Source: Campylorhamphus procurvoides (taxonomy: Eukaryota; Chordata; Aves; Passeriformes; Dendrocolaptidae). Taken from it: DNA of 64,000 nt. The stretch is from contig WBMV01002864.1 of assembly GCA_013396655.1 (NCBI GenBank), forward strand, positions 124,001 through 188,000, given 5' to 3'. Positions within the stretch are counted from its first letter, which is position 1, and every line of letters begins with the position of its first letter. This document shows, one piece after another, positions 1 through 12,700 of the stretch. Position numbers and translations under genes: made by a program. The notes beneath the pieces are model-generated. The model had not been told where the DNA came from. It searched no databases and saw only the letters and a list, made by a program, of their open reading frames with translations.

Positions 1-2740
1 GTGCTGTGGGTTTGTTAAAGCAGCAAAAATGTGTGTGAGCTTTGGAGTTTGGAGAAGCCTTCAAAGCTATTTAGCATTATGTAATACAACACATCTTTTC
101 AGTAGGGAATATCTCATACCTGGTACAACCTGATGTTTATAATGATATTTTCTGCTGTAGTATCGCTATAAACAAGAAATCTGAGCCAAGTGACATCATT
201 TTTAGTGATCTTTTTTCCTCTGTACTTTCCCATTCCTAGATCATGCTTGGTTTAGTTGCCTGAAATGACTCAAGGAAAAAAATTAGCAAGTTGCATGTTT
301 AGACAAGAGCTCTCCAGATATGTTTTTCCATTGCCTGTTACTAGAAACTTATGCAACAATTAGTTTATTAATAGGAGAAATATCTGGAATTAGTAATAGC
401 TAAACCCCACAATTATGTTTTATGGAAGGCATAACTTAATTGTTAAATGCTAAGACCTCACCTTGCAGGGTTTCCTAGATACAGTTCATGTCATTTCTAG
501 ACATTGGATAAAACAGGAATTTTTGCTACCTGTGATAAGGGAATAAAGTTAGAATGCAATAAGCTAAATACTCCTCTAAACTTACTATTAAATTATATGA
601 TCGCCTCCCAATTTCTAATATATATTCAGCCCCAAGCTCCTAGTGAAAGGCTTACTTAAGAGTAAAAATGAAGCAGGAAATGTTCTGCAGGTGGTTTTTA
701 TCCTGGGTTTAAAAAGTTGTTCTTACAGGCAGGGAACCGTGGCACAAAACTTGGGAAGCTGCTTATCCAAAAAAAATGGAAATTTGGAATGGACCAGAAA
801 AGTGGATCTAGTTCTCTTTAGGCCTGAACTGGATGTTTTCATGGGTAGGGTTGACCTTTTTCTGTGTGCTTTGCAGTACATACATCCTATTAAGGAGTAC
901 AGTGCAGTGTTGTCTTTTGTCACTTGATCCAGAGCTGAGAAAAACTTAATTCCATGTTCCCAGTTGTCACTGGGAGCAGTTAGTTCCTTCTGGCACTAGC
1001 TGGATTTTTGTGTTCTTTCCTTTTCATGGGAGTATCCAAAACTTGTGGTTCCAAGAGAAACTGCATGTTTCTTCCATATTCCCTTCCAGCCATAATCCTA
1101 AATGTTTGCTATGAAATTTCTAATGGCATAAAGCAGTAGCTGATACAGTGGTTTGTACCATAAGCAGAAGATCAGGAGGAATGTCTCAGATTGGTAGAAC
1201 TTGCAATTTTTTGGTGTTATCTCTGAATACACTTTTCTTTGGGATTGAGGAGAAGATGTAAGATAGTGGTGGGAAACTTAAAACCTGTGGCTGTAAAGCA
1301 GGTACAAACATTACAGGAGTGTTTGTAATCACCTCATGTTGTTATCAGGTGGGGTGAAGCGTGTTTTAACATGTGGCTTCTGAAAGGTATTTGGAAATTG
1401 TGCTCATCCTTCATTAAAGGAAGGGGTGAAACATCCTCTTCAGTGCTTGGGCTCACCTGTACATGTGCACCAGCTAATTAAATAAGACCTTTGAAACACT
1501 GAATATTCTCAAATGAGGAAAAAAACCCAAGTTTTGTGGATAGCATGTTTGTTTAAGTACTCAGTAGCCAAGTCATCCTCTGTATGAGAAAACTTTCCAC
1601 TTTCACCTCTGGGCGAAAGGAGGAAGGAAGAGTGTTAAAAAAAAAAACTGCCCTGAAAGCCCATCCAGAAGCTTTGCCCTGTTTGTGTAAGCCTTTCCCT
1701 TGGGAATTGTGCTGTGGTCTTTCAGCTGCCTCACAAAGTGTTTTGAACAAATAACCTCCCCTGAAATGGTCAGTCATCAGAATTTTCTGTACAGTGGTGT
1801 TTTTCTTGCAGCGTGTCGTGGCCAACTCAGAGGATTCCCCAAGAAAAGCTGGGTGTACACCTGGGAGGTGCAGGAAGCTCTGGTTGGTGACCAGTGTTCC
1901 CAATTCAGCCTTGTGGAGGAATCAAGCCCTATTCCTGGGTCCTGTTTTTCTTAGGAACAACATTTTCCATTTGCATTTTGGATAGGCAGGTTAGCAGCGT
2001 GGAGTGGTTAGGAAATAGCAGCGTTGCGTGGAGGAGCAGAAGGATTAAATGAAGGGGTTATTTTGCAGCATTTTTAGGATAAACAACTTTGCTGGATTGT
2101 TTCTGGTCTTGGCCAACTCCAGTGACTTACAGGAAAGACTGAAGTGGCGCTGTGGGGGATGGTGATCTTTCCCCTAACTGTGAATGTTTGGAATATAAAC
2201 AGCTGAGCTGTTCATCAGGGGCTCCCAGTGGAGAGAAGAAAAAAGACTGGGATTTTTTAGGGTGAGTTCTGATAGGAGCAAATCAGATGAATTGTGCCTT
2301 GTAAGTGCTTATCAGCTTGGGTTTGCTGTGGTCAGCTGGGCTCAGGGCTGAGCTACCAGGAGGTTAAGGAGAATATCCACAGAAATTACTTTGGAGCTAC
2401 AACGATGTCATTAGAACAAAAAAAAATAATAGTTTTGTTCAGTGTTAAGACCCATTACCACCCAGAGATTTCCCACCACCAGCTGGCTGGAGATTTTTGG
2501 CAGTGCTTGTGTAAGTCACACTGGACCTTAACTTTGTTTATTTTGTAGGGCTGGAGTTCCTTGCTGGTGTGGGGACTGCGGGAGGGGACTCATCTTTCTT
2601 TGTGCTCACGTGTCACTGGAGTAGAGTTCTTCAGCAGAAAGGAGAACGTCTCTGTAACTCTGCAAGAATTAGATCCAGAGTTATACTCTGGATCTCTGTT
2701 AAATTTTTTTTTCTGGGAAAATCCTGTTTGTTCATGGATT

Positions 2741-2912
2741 TCATAGAATAGGTTGCTGATTTGTGCTGGAAGGGATCTTAAAACCCACTAGGGACACCTT
2801 CCACTAGACCAGGTTGCTCCAAGCACCGTCTAACCTGGCCTGGAACACTTCCAGGGATGTGGCATTGTGGAAGTGTTTCCCAGCTTCTCTGGGCAGCCTT
2901 TTTCAGTGTCTC
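2741..2912 (-). mobile_element. CR1 LINE 3'-end fragment
   Basis: The segment begins with TCATAGAATAGG and continues through words equivalent to 'GGAAGGGATCTTAAAACCCA', 'CCACTAGACCAGGTTGCTCC' and 'CTTCTCTGGGCAGCC'. These are the reverse complement of the CR1 3' untranslated end. The element is 5'-truncated, as is usual for CR1, and diverged. It lies antisense to CTDSPL in intron 1. Confidence 0.85.
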
Positions 2913-3908
2913 TCTGGGGATGTTTTCCTGTGCTCCCAAGAAAAATAGGATCTTCCAAGACAGGCAGTAATGAAGCCAATAATGCAGCTATTTGTCCTCG
3001 TTCTGGTTATGGAGGAGCGGGAGGGGTGCCAGGTATTTATCTTGCTTTGCAGCAGGCGTGCCAGTGCACACAGAGCTTTCCTGCTGGAGCTTTGGGAGAT
3101 CAATTCAAATGCAGAGTCTGTTTAGATTTTAGTAATTCATTGAATATGCTAGGGCTGGGCAGAAGGAGCCAAATGGGCTGGGAGAGGCTCTGCCCAAACT
3201 GATAGCGCTCAGCCAAAAGCCTTTAAAATTGCCTGTGCCACACAGTACGGGATATAATACCCTATTATTTGTGCCAAAAGGGATTTGTAAAGTTATCAGG
3301 GTAAACAACACACCCAGCTGTGCAGGTGTGACCGTCTCAGGTGCCACTTTGCTCAGGGTAGGTTTGCCGCACACAGGTGGGGAGTTCTGGAGGCACCAGG
3401 AGGGGTTTTGGTTAGAAATTGTTGTTGCTGTGCCCCTTTTCTCCTCAGTTACCAGGGGGTGGTTGTGTGAGCACCTTCTGGTAGAGTCAGTGCAGCCACC
3501 TGAACTGGAGAGGGGCAAGGGCTGAGTCTGTGACAGCAGCACAGCTGGAGAGGAGTGATGCTGAGTGTTGGTGCTGACTTGGGGCTCTGTAAGCTGAGAG
3601 CCTGTTATTTGTGGGAGAGGAGAAGGGGCACATCCTCAGGATGGCTTTTTAAGTGCTTGGGTAGGTACACACTTGATAGAATTTCACATTTATGGGTCCT
3701 CATGCTAAGTGCAGTAAATGTACTGGGTCCATCATCTGGGCTGGGCTCCTGCGTGAGCTCATTGGTTGCTTCTTTCCCCTGAGCGGAATTGGGACCTCTG
3801 CTATTAGAGGTGCTGGTAATAAGAGAAGGCTCCTTCCTCCTGAAGAGATGACCTGGCAAGACCTGGCTTTCTTCATCTCTGAGAACAACAGGACTGTAAG
3901 ATCTCTTG

Positions 3909-4054
3909 CCCCATCCCTGGAAGTGTCCAAGGCCAGGTTGGACAGGGCTTGGAGTGACTTGGTCTAGTGGAAGGTGTCCCTGCCCATGACAGGGAGCTTG
4001 GGATGAGATGATTCTTAAGCTGTCTTCCAACCCAAACCATTCTGTGATTCCACA
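3909..4054 (+). mobile_element. CR1 LINE 3'-end fragment
   Basis: 'CCCTGGAAGTGTCCAAGGCC', 'AGGTTGGACAGGGCTTGGAG' and the terminal 'CCATTCTGTGATTCCACA' match the CR1 3' end in sense orientation. The element is truncated at its 5' side. The same insertion reappears at 5036-5181 in the doubled segment. Confidence 0.88.
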
Positions 4055-4196
4055 ATCTGTTTCATGTCAATAGTGAGAATCTGGCTCTTTTATCCCATGG
4101 AAGAAAAGGATGCAAAGTGGTGGGGATAGTATTGCATCATTGCATACCAGCTACACTGCTCACCTTCACTGCATCAGTGATGAAGGAAAAGAGCCT

Positions 4197-4238
4197 TTTT
4201 TCTCTCTTTTCTTTTCTTTTGTTTTTTTTTTCCTTTTT
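4197..4238 (+). repeat. Pyrimidine-rich simple tract (TTTTC/T-rich)
   Basis: A run of T with interspersed C, including TCTTTTCTTTTCTTTT and a T10 run. It is a low-complexity tract on the + strand and is repeated at about 5324-5365 in the second copy of the doubled segment. Confidence 0.8.
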
Positions 4239-5035
4239 TGTCAGCTGATGTGAAGTATTCTGCATAAACAGCTTGAGCAGGAATGTAGGCTAAGAGAGGT
4301 TGGGACTTGGGCAAGATGCAAAATTAGAGTAATTTCTGTTGCTTCATGCCTTGGTTCTCTCTTAAAATTAGCACAAAAGCACATCCATAAGAAATAAACT
4401 GGGGAACAGTTCTGATTTTGTTATTGAGCTCAGTGCTGATTTTACTTCCTTTCAGACTATCTTTGATAAGGTCAATACATGGCCTTTGTGTGGGGATAAC
4501 AGGAGTGGGGGTTATAGAATGTATCCACGGAATTACAAATATCTCTCACTCTGGTAAACAACAAATTGCTGTACTAATTTGTTGCATTTTTTTCCTGATG
4601 TAATTAAGGAAACAGTTTATTTTTAACTTTTCCAAACTTGTAGCTCCGAAGACACTGGTTATTTAACATCTTTACATCTTTTAACATACAGCACTCAGTT
4701 ATCCAGGCTTTTCCATGACTTCCCAGTGAAACAGCAAGTGGGTTGCTTTCAGCATCNAAGTGCTTGGGTAGGTACAGACTTAATAGGATTTCACATTTAT
4801 GGGCCCTCATGCATGGAGTTTCCCATCTAAGCTAAGTGCAGTAAATGTACTGGGTCCATCATCTGGGCTGGGCTCCTGTGTGAGCTCATTGGTTGCTTCT
4901 TTCCCCTGAGCAGAATTGGGTCCTCTGCTATTAGAAGTGCTGGTAATAAGAGAAGGCTCCTTCCTCCTGAAGAGATGACCTGGCAAGACCTGGCTTTTTT
5001 CAGCTCTGAGAGCAACAGGACTGTAAGATCTCTTG

Positions 5036-5181
5036 CCCCATCCCTGCAAGTGTCCAAGGCCAGGTTGGACAGGGCTTGGAGTGAATTGGTCTAGTGGAAG
5101 GTGTCCCTGCCCGTGGCAGGGAGCTTGGGATGAGATGATTCTTAAGCTGTCTTCCAACCCAAACCATTCTGTGATTCCACA
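5036..5181 (+). mobile_element. CR1 LINE 3'-end fragment (second copy)
   Basis: Counterpart of the CR1 fragment at 3909-4054, with a few substitutions (for example GCAAGTGTCC in place of GGAAGTGTCC). It is present only because the surrounding 1.1 kb is doubled, and it probably does not represent an independent insertion. Confidence 0.85.
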
Positions 5182-8100
5182 ATCTGTTTCATGTCAATAG
5201 TGAGAATCTGGCTCTTTTATCCCATGGAAGAAAAGGATGCAAAGTGGTGGGGATAGTATTGCATCATTGCATACCAGCTACACTGCTCACCTTCACTGCA
5301 TCAGTGATGAAGGAAAAGAGCCTTTTTTCTCTCTTTTCTTTTCTTTTGTTTTTTTTTTCCTTTTTTGTCAGCTGATGTGAAGTATTCTGCATAAACAGCT
5401 TGAGCAGGAATGTAGGCTAAGAGAGGTTGGGACTTTGGCAAGATGCAAAATTAGAGTAATTTCTGTTGCTTCATGCCTTGGTTCTCTCTTAAAATTAGCA
5501 CAAAAGCACATCCATAAGAAATAAACTGGGGAACAGTTCTGATTTTGTTATTGAGCTCAGTGCTGATTTTACTTCCTTTCAGACTATCTTTGATAAGGTC
5601 AATACATGGCCTTTGTGTGGGGATAACAGGAGTGGGGGTTATAGAATGTATCCACGGAATTACAAATATCTCTCACTCTGGTAAACAACAAATTGCTGTA
5701 CTAATTTGTTGCATTTTTTTCCTGATGTAATTAAGGAAACAGTTTATTTTTAACTTTTCCAAACTTGTAGCTCCGAAGACACTGGTTATTTAACATCTTT
5801 ACATCTTTTAACATACAGCACTCAGTTATCCAGGCTTTTCCATGACTTCCCAGTGAAACAGCAAGTGGGTTGCTTTCAGCATCACAGGATTGTTAGAAGT
5901 TAAAGCGTGGGTATTAAATCTTGTGCATTCCTTTAGTACAAAGTTTAGGATATTTCAAATAGGTCAAAAGTACTTGATGTCCTGGGTGTTTGGAGAAGCA
6001 ATTAAACGTGTCTGCAGCTGTTCCAACCTGCAGCTGAATTGTCAGCTTGGTTGAGGCATCTAAGTACTTATTCAAGGCACCAAAATGCTGCTTTAAAAAA
6101 TCCCCTCCTGTTAATAAAAATAAAATATATTTTTTATTAGCTGAATTTCTTAGTGGGAAATAAACTGTCTTTGTTCTAGAAAGGAATTGCTGGAAGTTCA
6201 TCAAGTTTTGCTGCCTTTTTTTTTTTCTGTCAAAACTGTAGTCACTTTATCATAGGGAGCTTGCAGTTTCCTGTATCTTTTGTTTCCTTCTTAATCTAGT
6301 TTTAGCTTTCTGAATATCACATTTCCAGGTAGGAATGTGCTGCTTTTACTGGTCTGGGAATGCTGAATGGGTAAACTTACCTTGAGTCCAAAGTACAAGG
6401 TCAGAAGAGCTGGGATTGAATATTTTCCAACTTATTTCTTGGGATCAGTTGCAAATACAGTTAATATTAAAAAAAGAAGAAAAAAAGGAGTTTGAAAGCC
6501 AAGGAGAGAGGGCTTATGCAGCACCAGTGAGATATTTTAGCAAATTATTAATGAGACTTTACAATGTGCTTCTGTGGGTTTTTTCCCCTCTCTTCTTTAC
6601 TTAGTGTGTAACAATAGATGCTCTGTTACAGCTTCAAATTTTTGTCAGAGATACCTGGCAGAGCTTCTGTTCTGCAGGTGACACTTCCATTGAACTGAAA
6701 ACCCACAGTGGTTGATACTGTAATTACTGTAGATTTAAAATAGTTACAGAATATGTGTAGGTTTTACTGAAAACTTAAATTGATCAAAATTCTTCCCAGC
6801 TTAGCTGGTGAGGGTGGATGCAACAACTTGAAGAAAAAAAGAAGGCAGCAAATAAAATTACTTTTTTTTTTCTCTGTGATAGGCACTTGTATTACACTGC
6901 AAGTATTAAAAAAAATCAATTTATGATGAGTAGTCCAAGATTGAGTAAAACCTGCTCCATGGAAACTAAAGCTGGAAATTCCTTTGGCAAAAATTTCTCC
7001 AAGTCAGGTTCTGTCCCAGCAGATACTCCAGTGTCACCTGGACTGCTCCTGGAGAAATCCCTACAACTAAAGATGCAACAAATAAGTTTATAACCAAAAC
7101 CAGATGTTTTTATTTTGCTCCCAGAAGTGCTGGGTTAAAGTCACCTGCTAAATTATACTTGCTGCATGATGCATGTAAATTGATTTTAAGAGCATTTTTA
7201 GTTGTTAGAAACAGCTCTTTTAAATTATAATAGTGACTGAAGCACAGACAATACAGTGATTCAGAGAGTTTCCTCTTCAAATTCCTTTGTTTCTGAGTTT
7301 TATAATATAGAGAAATTTGGGAAGGGGCAGGAAGGGATGGAGAAGAACAACAATCATACCAAGTAACTCCAGCTCTGTTAAAGTCAATGTCTTTGAAGTT
7401 AAGCCACTTCTATTTTTCTTCCAAAGAAAGAAGGTAAATGTTTCATAGGTAGTCATGAATGTTCCCTACTCCTTTAAGACTGAGTCTTTTCCAGAAATTG
7501 CAAGATGGAAATGGCTTTGGTTCTGTAAAACACGTTACCAGAAACACCTTTGTTTTACAGGGTACTTCTCAAGGGTAAATGTTTTATGAGATCTGCACCG
7601 AATATCCACAAAATAGCAATGGTTTTGGAGAAAGGAGTGGGGCTTGGAAATAGGCATCATCAAAGGAGCTGTGGAGAAAAAAGGTGTCCTAGTTTTTTTT
7701 TTGCTATTAGGGATGTATCTTTTGGGGAGCAAACTTTGGATGAGCAATTTCCCTGGCAGGAATTGGAATTGTAGCCTGTCCCAAAATATCCCCAGGGAGT
7801 GAATGAAAAATTCATGAGGCGAAATGGAGAAACAAAACTCTTCCTTGCAAAGGAGCACCCTTTAACACATTTTTGCAACATGAATTTGTTAGAGAAGAGC
7901 TGTTCCTAAGAAAGAGAGGAGAAGGCTTACAAAAATAGACTAATGCTTTGGATTTGATGTCTTACTGAAGTATTTGCTGCAAGAAGCACCGTAGAGAATG
8001 TTGCTGTCTCTATGGGAACATCTTATGGCTATAATTAGGAAAATTAAATTAAGCTTATTCTCAGATGAGCAAGGTTTTGCTAAGGCTTTAATTTGAGGTG

Positions 8101-8572
8101 TGGTGGGTTTTTTGGGTTTGGGGGAAGAGGTTAGAGGAACTTCTTCTACCTTTGGGTTTGGTGAACCACTTGTCTTACACTTTTCAAGTCAAAAAAAGAA
8201 CTAAAACTGTCACCTGTGTTTGAGTCAACCCGTGTGTGGCAGGAGGCAGGAAAAAGCTTAATTTCACAACTACAGGTTGTGAATTTGGACAATTGGTGGG
8301 AAAGAAAACCCTAATGAAACACTTATAAAACATTTGTTTATCAAACTGAACAAACTTGATAAGGAAATGAGCTGATTCTAAGTCTGGTGTCCAGCAATAA
8401 TCTTGAGGTTTGGATCTCCCTTTGTCTTGAAAAGCTAATGAATTGGGTAAAAGCTGCATGGCAGGTGGGTAGCTTGGTGTTTTACACACTCTGGAGCACA
8501 GAAAAAGGGCCTTTTACAGCTTTTCAGTAACTTCATACTCATTTCCTGGCATAACTTAAGGAAAATGCAGCC

Positions 8573-9730
8573 TTGGGCTGCAGAGTCCCTGTGCGAGTGT
8601 CCGTCTGTCCATCCATCCCAGCAAGAAAACACTCACTCCTGAGCAGTTTAGCGCTCTTTTGCTTGATCAGCACTGGTTCAAAGGCTTTTATATTATTATT
8701 ATTATTTATTATTGTTGTTGTTAAGCCAGCTTTGACTCAAACTAGTGATGTGCAAGGGGCTGTGATGGCTCGAGGTGCCGCCTGTTCCTTGCCCGTATCT
8801 GCCTTTCCTGAGCTGGATCTGCTCGGCATTGAGCAAGTTCTGCTCTGCCTTTCCCACCGTGTCCCACGTCAGCACAACCGGGGCCGAGCCCAGCGGATAC
8901 TGCACATATTTCTGCTCTGTAAACACGCTCTTGTTTACATTTGCTTCCCTGTCCTCCTGACTGGGATCCTCTCCCGCTGCCAGAGGGGATCAGCCCTGAC
9001 TCCCAAATGTGGAGATCCGGCCATTTTGACCCCGTGTGCTGCTCCTGTTCCCGTTTGTTTGTTTCTCCTTCGCCTTCCCTCCTGAGTATTTAACAAATTG
9101 TTATGAAATGTCTTCCAGAATTATTTTTTTTTAAAAAGAGGCCAGCCTTGGAGCAATTGGAAAGAGCTGGGATATACAAACATCTGATATGTGTAAAGCT
9201 GAGTGTTGTTTTATGGTCAAAAACAAGTGCTGAGTAAAATCCCCTTTTTTTTGCAAATAGGTCTTTTCTGCTGGGCGAAAACCAGTCCTGATTGACTCCT
9301 AGAGCTTGATCGTAAGCTGCTGATAATATTTGGCAAAATTGCCTTAAAATAAAGGCCCTGCAGTGTTTGCAGCACCCTGTGGAACATGAGCCCTGCGGAT
9401 TTTGCAGCTTTAAACTCGCAGGTCTTTGCTGATGCAGCTTCACCAAACCATGACATTACACCAACATTGCAAATAACATTGAATTCTCGTTATCAGCAGA
9501 AAAAGGCCGGGTTGGATTCACAGGCCACATCTGCTGGTGAACTTTGTGCAGTCTATTTCTTTTATTTATTTATTTTTTCTCTTTTACTAGAAGAAAGGTT
9601 TGTTTGTTGGCGGCTGCTCGGGGCGGGACAGGAATGTAATGCATGCACAGACTGCGCAGTATTTCCTGTTCCACTGCCGCTCCAAACCTCGGCGCTGGGA
9701 AAATCTCCAGCTCCAGCAGCTCAGCCCTTG
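8573..9730. promoter_or_regulatory. CpG-enriched intronic patch, candidate enhancer or alternative promoter
   Basis: By eye there are 18 CpGs in 8573-9085 and about 11 in 9386-9720, against a nearly CpG-free surrounding intron. The second part carries a GC box (GGGCGGG, 9621-9627), the 10-bp palindrome ACTGCGCAGT (9651-9660, resembling an NRF1 half site) and a nearby TTTCCTGTTCC ETS-like word. A CRE-like half site (ACGTCA) lies in the first part. No splice donor or start codon with a recognisable N-terminus follows. The regulatory role is inferred from composition only. Confidence 0.3.
8690..8723 (+). repeat. (ATT)n/(GTT)n microsatellite
   Basis: A compound triplet repeat: TATTATTATTATTATT, an irregular TTATT step, then GTTGTTGTT. 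It lies inside the CpG-enriched patch of intron 1. Confidence 0.85.
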
Positions 9731-12700
9731 CCCAAACAACCAAGAAATGCTGCAGCTTCAGTTCTTTTTACAGAAAATACAGGTTTTAAAGGGAGTCTTC
9801 ATGCTGCTGTAAATTATACCAGTCCATGGATGTTGTTTGTATAATATTTATAGATGTGGATTGAGACAAAGCATTGAGCTTCCTGTAGGGACAGGCTCCA
9901 TAATGCCACTGTGAGAAGTTAATGTTTATTTGGTATCACAATACATCTCCACAGCATTGCCTGCATACTTCAGTGAGCTTGGTTTACCACTCAGTTACAA
10001 ACCATAGTAATCCTGTGGCACTGTATTTTGCAGTATTTGCTGTATTTTATTTTGCTCTTAAAACTGGTTTGAAGCATCGCTTTGGCATTGCAAGAGTGTC
10101 ACTCCAGAAGAGAAATATTTTGGTTCAGCAAAGGGGAAAAAAAAGAGTTTGGGGTTTGATCACTTCTGCCAGTGAGCACCAAACTCCAGTGCTGCAACCT
10201 GGCCTTGTGTGTAGTATGAAAGTGAGATGAAGGGGATTATTTCTTCTGTTTTTTTATGTTCCCCTCCCCAGTAATTCTGGTCCTTTGTACATGTTTTAGA
10301 CCATCAGCTGATGGAAGGGTGTGGCATAGCTAGTCACTTATTTATTTAAATTATTTTTTTTAAAGCAAATGTATATTTGGGGAATTTATATCCGTAGGAT
10401 CCTCTGGAAGTAGGTGCTATGGCCCTTCCCCAGGAAAAAGGCAAATAGTAGGAAAAGATATGACTGTGAACTGCATATATATGCATATACCCCCAGTAAA
10501 AAATGTTACATATCCTTGTCGAACCTTTCTTATTATGTTCAGCAGCTACTTAGCCCTATGTGAACAGGCAGTGGGTGTGCATGGGTCAGCCTTGAAGACC
10601 AGGGCACATCCATCCTGGATGCTCTCTCGCAGGATGGACCAGGTGGATGGATGCCAGGGCAGGACAGGTACTGAGCACAGCTTGGATTCTTCTTTAGTCC
10701 AAGGAGAAAGCAGGCAAGGCTGGATGGGCACATTCAGCTCCTCTTTAAACACTGTCCAGCTGTTTAGGTAGAAGGCAAAGGCACATCAGCTCCCCTGGCT
10801 CATGTTGCTGGAGGAGTTACTGGAGGTGGACATCTCCCAGCTTTTCCTTTGTATTCTCATCCATCTTCTCTTCCTATCTGTTCCAGTGGCAGGGGACATA
10901 GGCACAAAAATGAAAGTGCTTTGTGTTAATTAGTTCCTTCCTGGATCATGGGAGACCTTCTGATGAGTCCTTTGGAAATAGAGCTCTAGGTGTGCTGCTT
11001 TTTGAAGTTGGAAGTGGTCTCAGTGCAGCCCTGTCAGCTTGTCAAGCACTAGAGCAGGGGAGGAGGCGGACAGAATCCGCACTCTCTAATTTGAACTGGA
11101 AGGTATTTCACTCAGAACGTAGTTCAGCAGGTTAATTGGGTTGTTAAAACAGTATTTAACTTTCCAGCTTCATTATGAAACGTGGGTGCCCCTGAAGCAG
11201 CGGATCTGCCTTCAGTTTTAAGGCTGAATAAATGTAAGAGTTGAGTTCTGACAGATGCATTTCTTTTACCGTGGTTTTTCCCAGTAACAACCCTCCTGAC
11301 TTTTTGAATACTGCAAGAGGTGTTTAACTCATGGCTTATATGAGAAGCTGACACATAGGAAGGTTATACCATCATATCTATGTGTGTCCTACCAAACTGC
11401 AGTGTGCAGACTGAAGTGTAGCAACAGCTTTAAGGTTTTGGAATTTGCCTTGAGATCTATGAGGGTTTTGTGCTGTTTTGAGCCTTTTCATGGTTTCTTA
11501 TCCCTCCTTGTCAGCTAAGAGGCTTCTGTGTACAGTCAGTCCCTGTTTTTAACATTTATTGGCTGCATTTCATGAGGCATCGCAGCCTGTACAGAGACAG
11601 CAGTGCTGAGTTCCCAGTCGTGTCTCAAAAAAGTGACTTCAGAATTTCACTGCTTTTTGATCCTTAAAATATGAGCATCCAATAACCAATGGCAGGTATT
11701 TAATCCACCCAGATTTGAGCAGTGTAATAAATAATATATGTAGGGCAAAAGAAGGGTTTTTAGCTTTAAGCTGCTGCAACAGAAATGTTTTCAAAGTGTT
11801 GTTTGGCTGTGTAGAGGTGTTTTTTCTTTGTACATCTTTAGCTGCCTCGAGTTAACATCCATCCAGATGATTTTGTCCTAGGTACTAAGTGAAAATGTAT
11901 TTTTGTAGGACTTTGGGAGGTATGGGAAGCAAACTGTAGTGTTCTGATTCCCTCTAGATAACTTTTCCTTGAATAGGATAGGCTGTTCCTTGTGTATCCA
12001 TTTCATCTTAGCACACAAGTGTGACTTCTAAGCTTGTTTTCCAAAACACCATGGAATGAGTTAATGAGACTAATGTTCAGATTTTCCTAAAATTCCCTAA
12101 AAGTTCCTAAATCATAGTGACATTTTTTTCAGATACAAGTGCAGTGTCCTAAAGAAATAACCTGAGAAATAAAAGCAAGTTACTTGGTTATTTTTCCCCA
12201 CCTGTCTTACATATTTAAGCTTTTTTTCTTGCCCATAGCTATGTGATCAGCTCCACCCAGAGCAAACTGCTAATACAGTGCTTGGGAAAAGGAGCTGGTG
12301 GTTTGCAAAGATTTGTATTTCACTACACTGGTCTGGATTCCTCCCTTCAAAGTAATCATCTCAGTGGAAAAACCAAACCCTTACATTCATTTAATTATGC
12401 TTTTGGGGGTGGAAAGGTTGCCAGCTTCAGTTGAAATTAAGGTGATTCTGAGGTATATCATGCTGAATTTAAGCAGAGCAATTAGCTTGGGCTATACATG
12501 TTTGGGGGGTTAAACTAGTTGTGGGTGGTTGTTTCAGGTGTGTGACAGTGCTGTTATTGATGTATTTTCTGCAAAGAAGATTAAACCTTTCCATGATAGA
12601 CTGCAAATGGCATTTAAAACCAGTGTTATGTGGGCGTCACATGGAGATTTGGCACCAAGTATTGTAAAACAATTTCTATCCTGGCCAATGAAGAGCTGTA

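Larger units (their letters stand above)
3651..5883 (+). repeat. Tandem near-identical 1.1-kb segments joined by one N (probable false duplication)
   Basis: Copy 1 is 3651-4756 and copy 2 is 4758-5883, separated by a single N at 4757. Copy 2 has about 20 extra bases just after the CATGC near 4810. Substitutions cluster in roughly the first 350 bases of copy 2; I saw only one difference in the remaining 750 or so. The junction base and the clustering at a contig edge point to two overlapping contig ends left unmerged. A true tandem duplication is possible but less likely. Confidence 0.85.

Noticed and set aside
8573..9085. 170-codon open frame on the + strand
   Set aside because: It crosses an ATT/GTT microsatellite and shows no domain. 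It is explained by the local CpG and GC richness.
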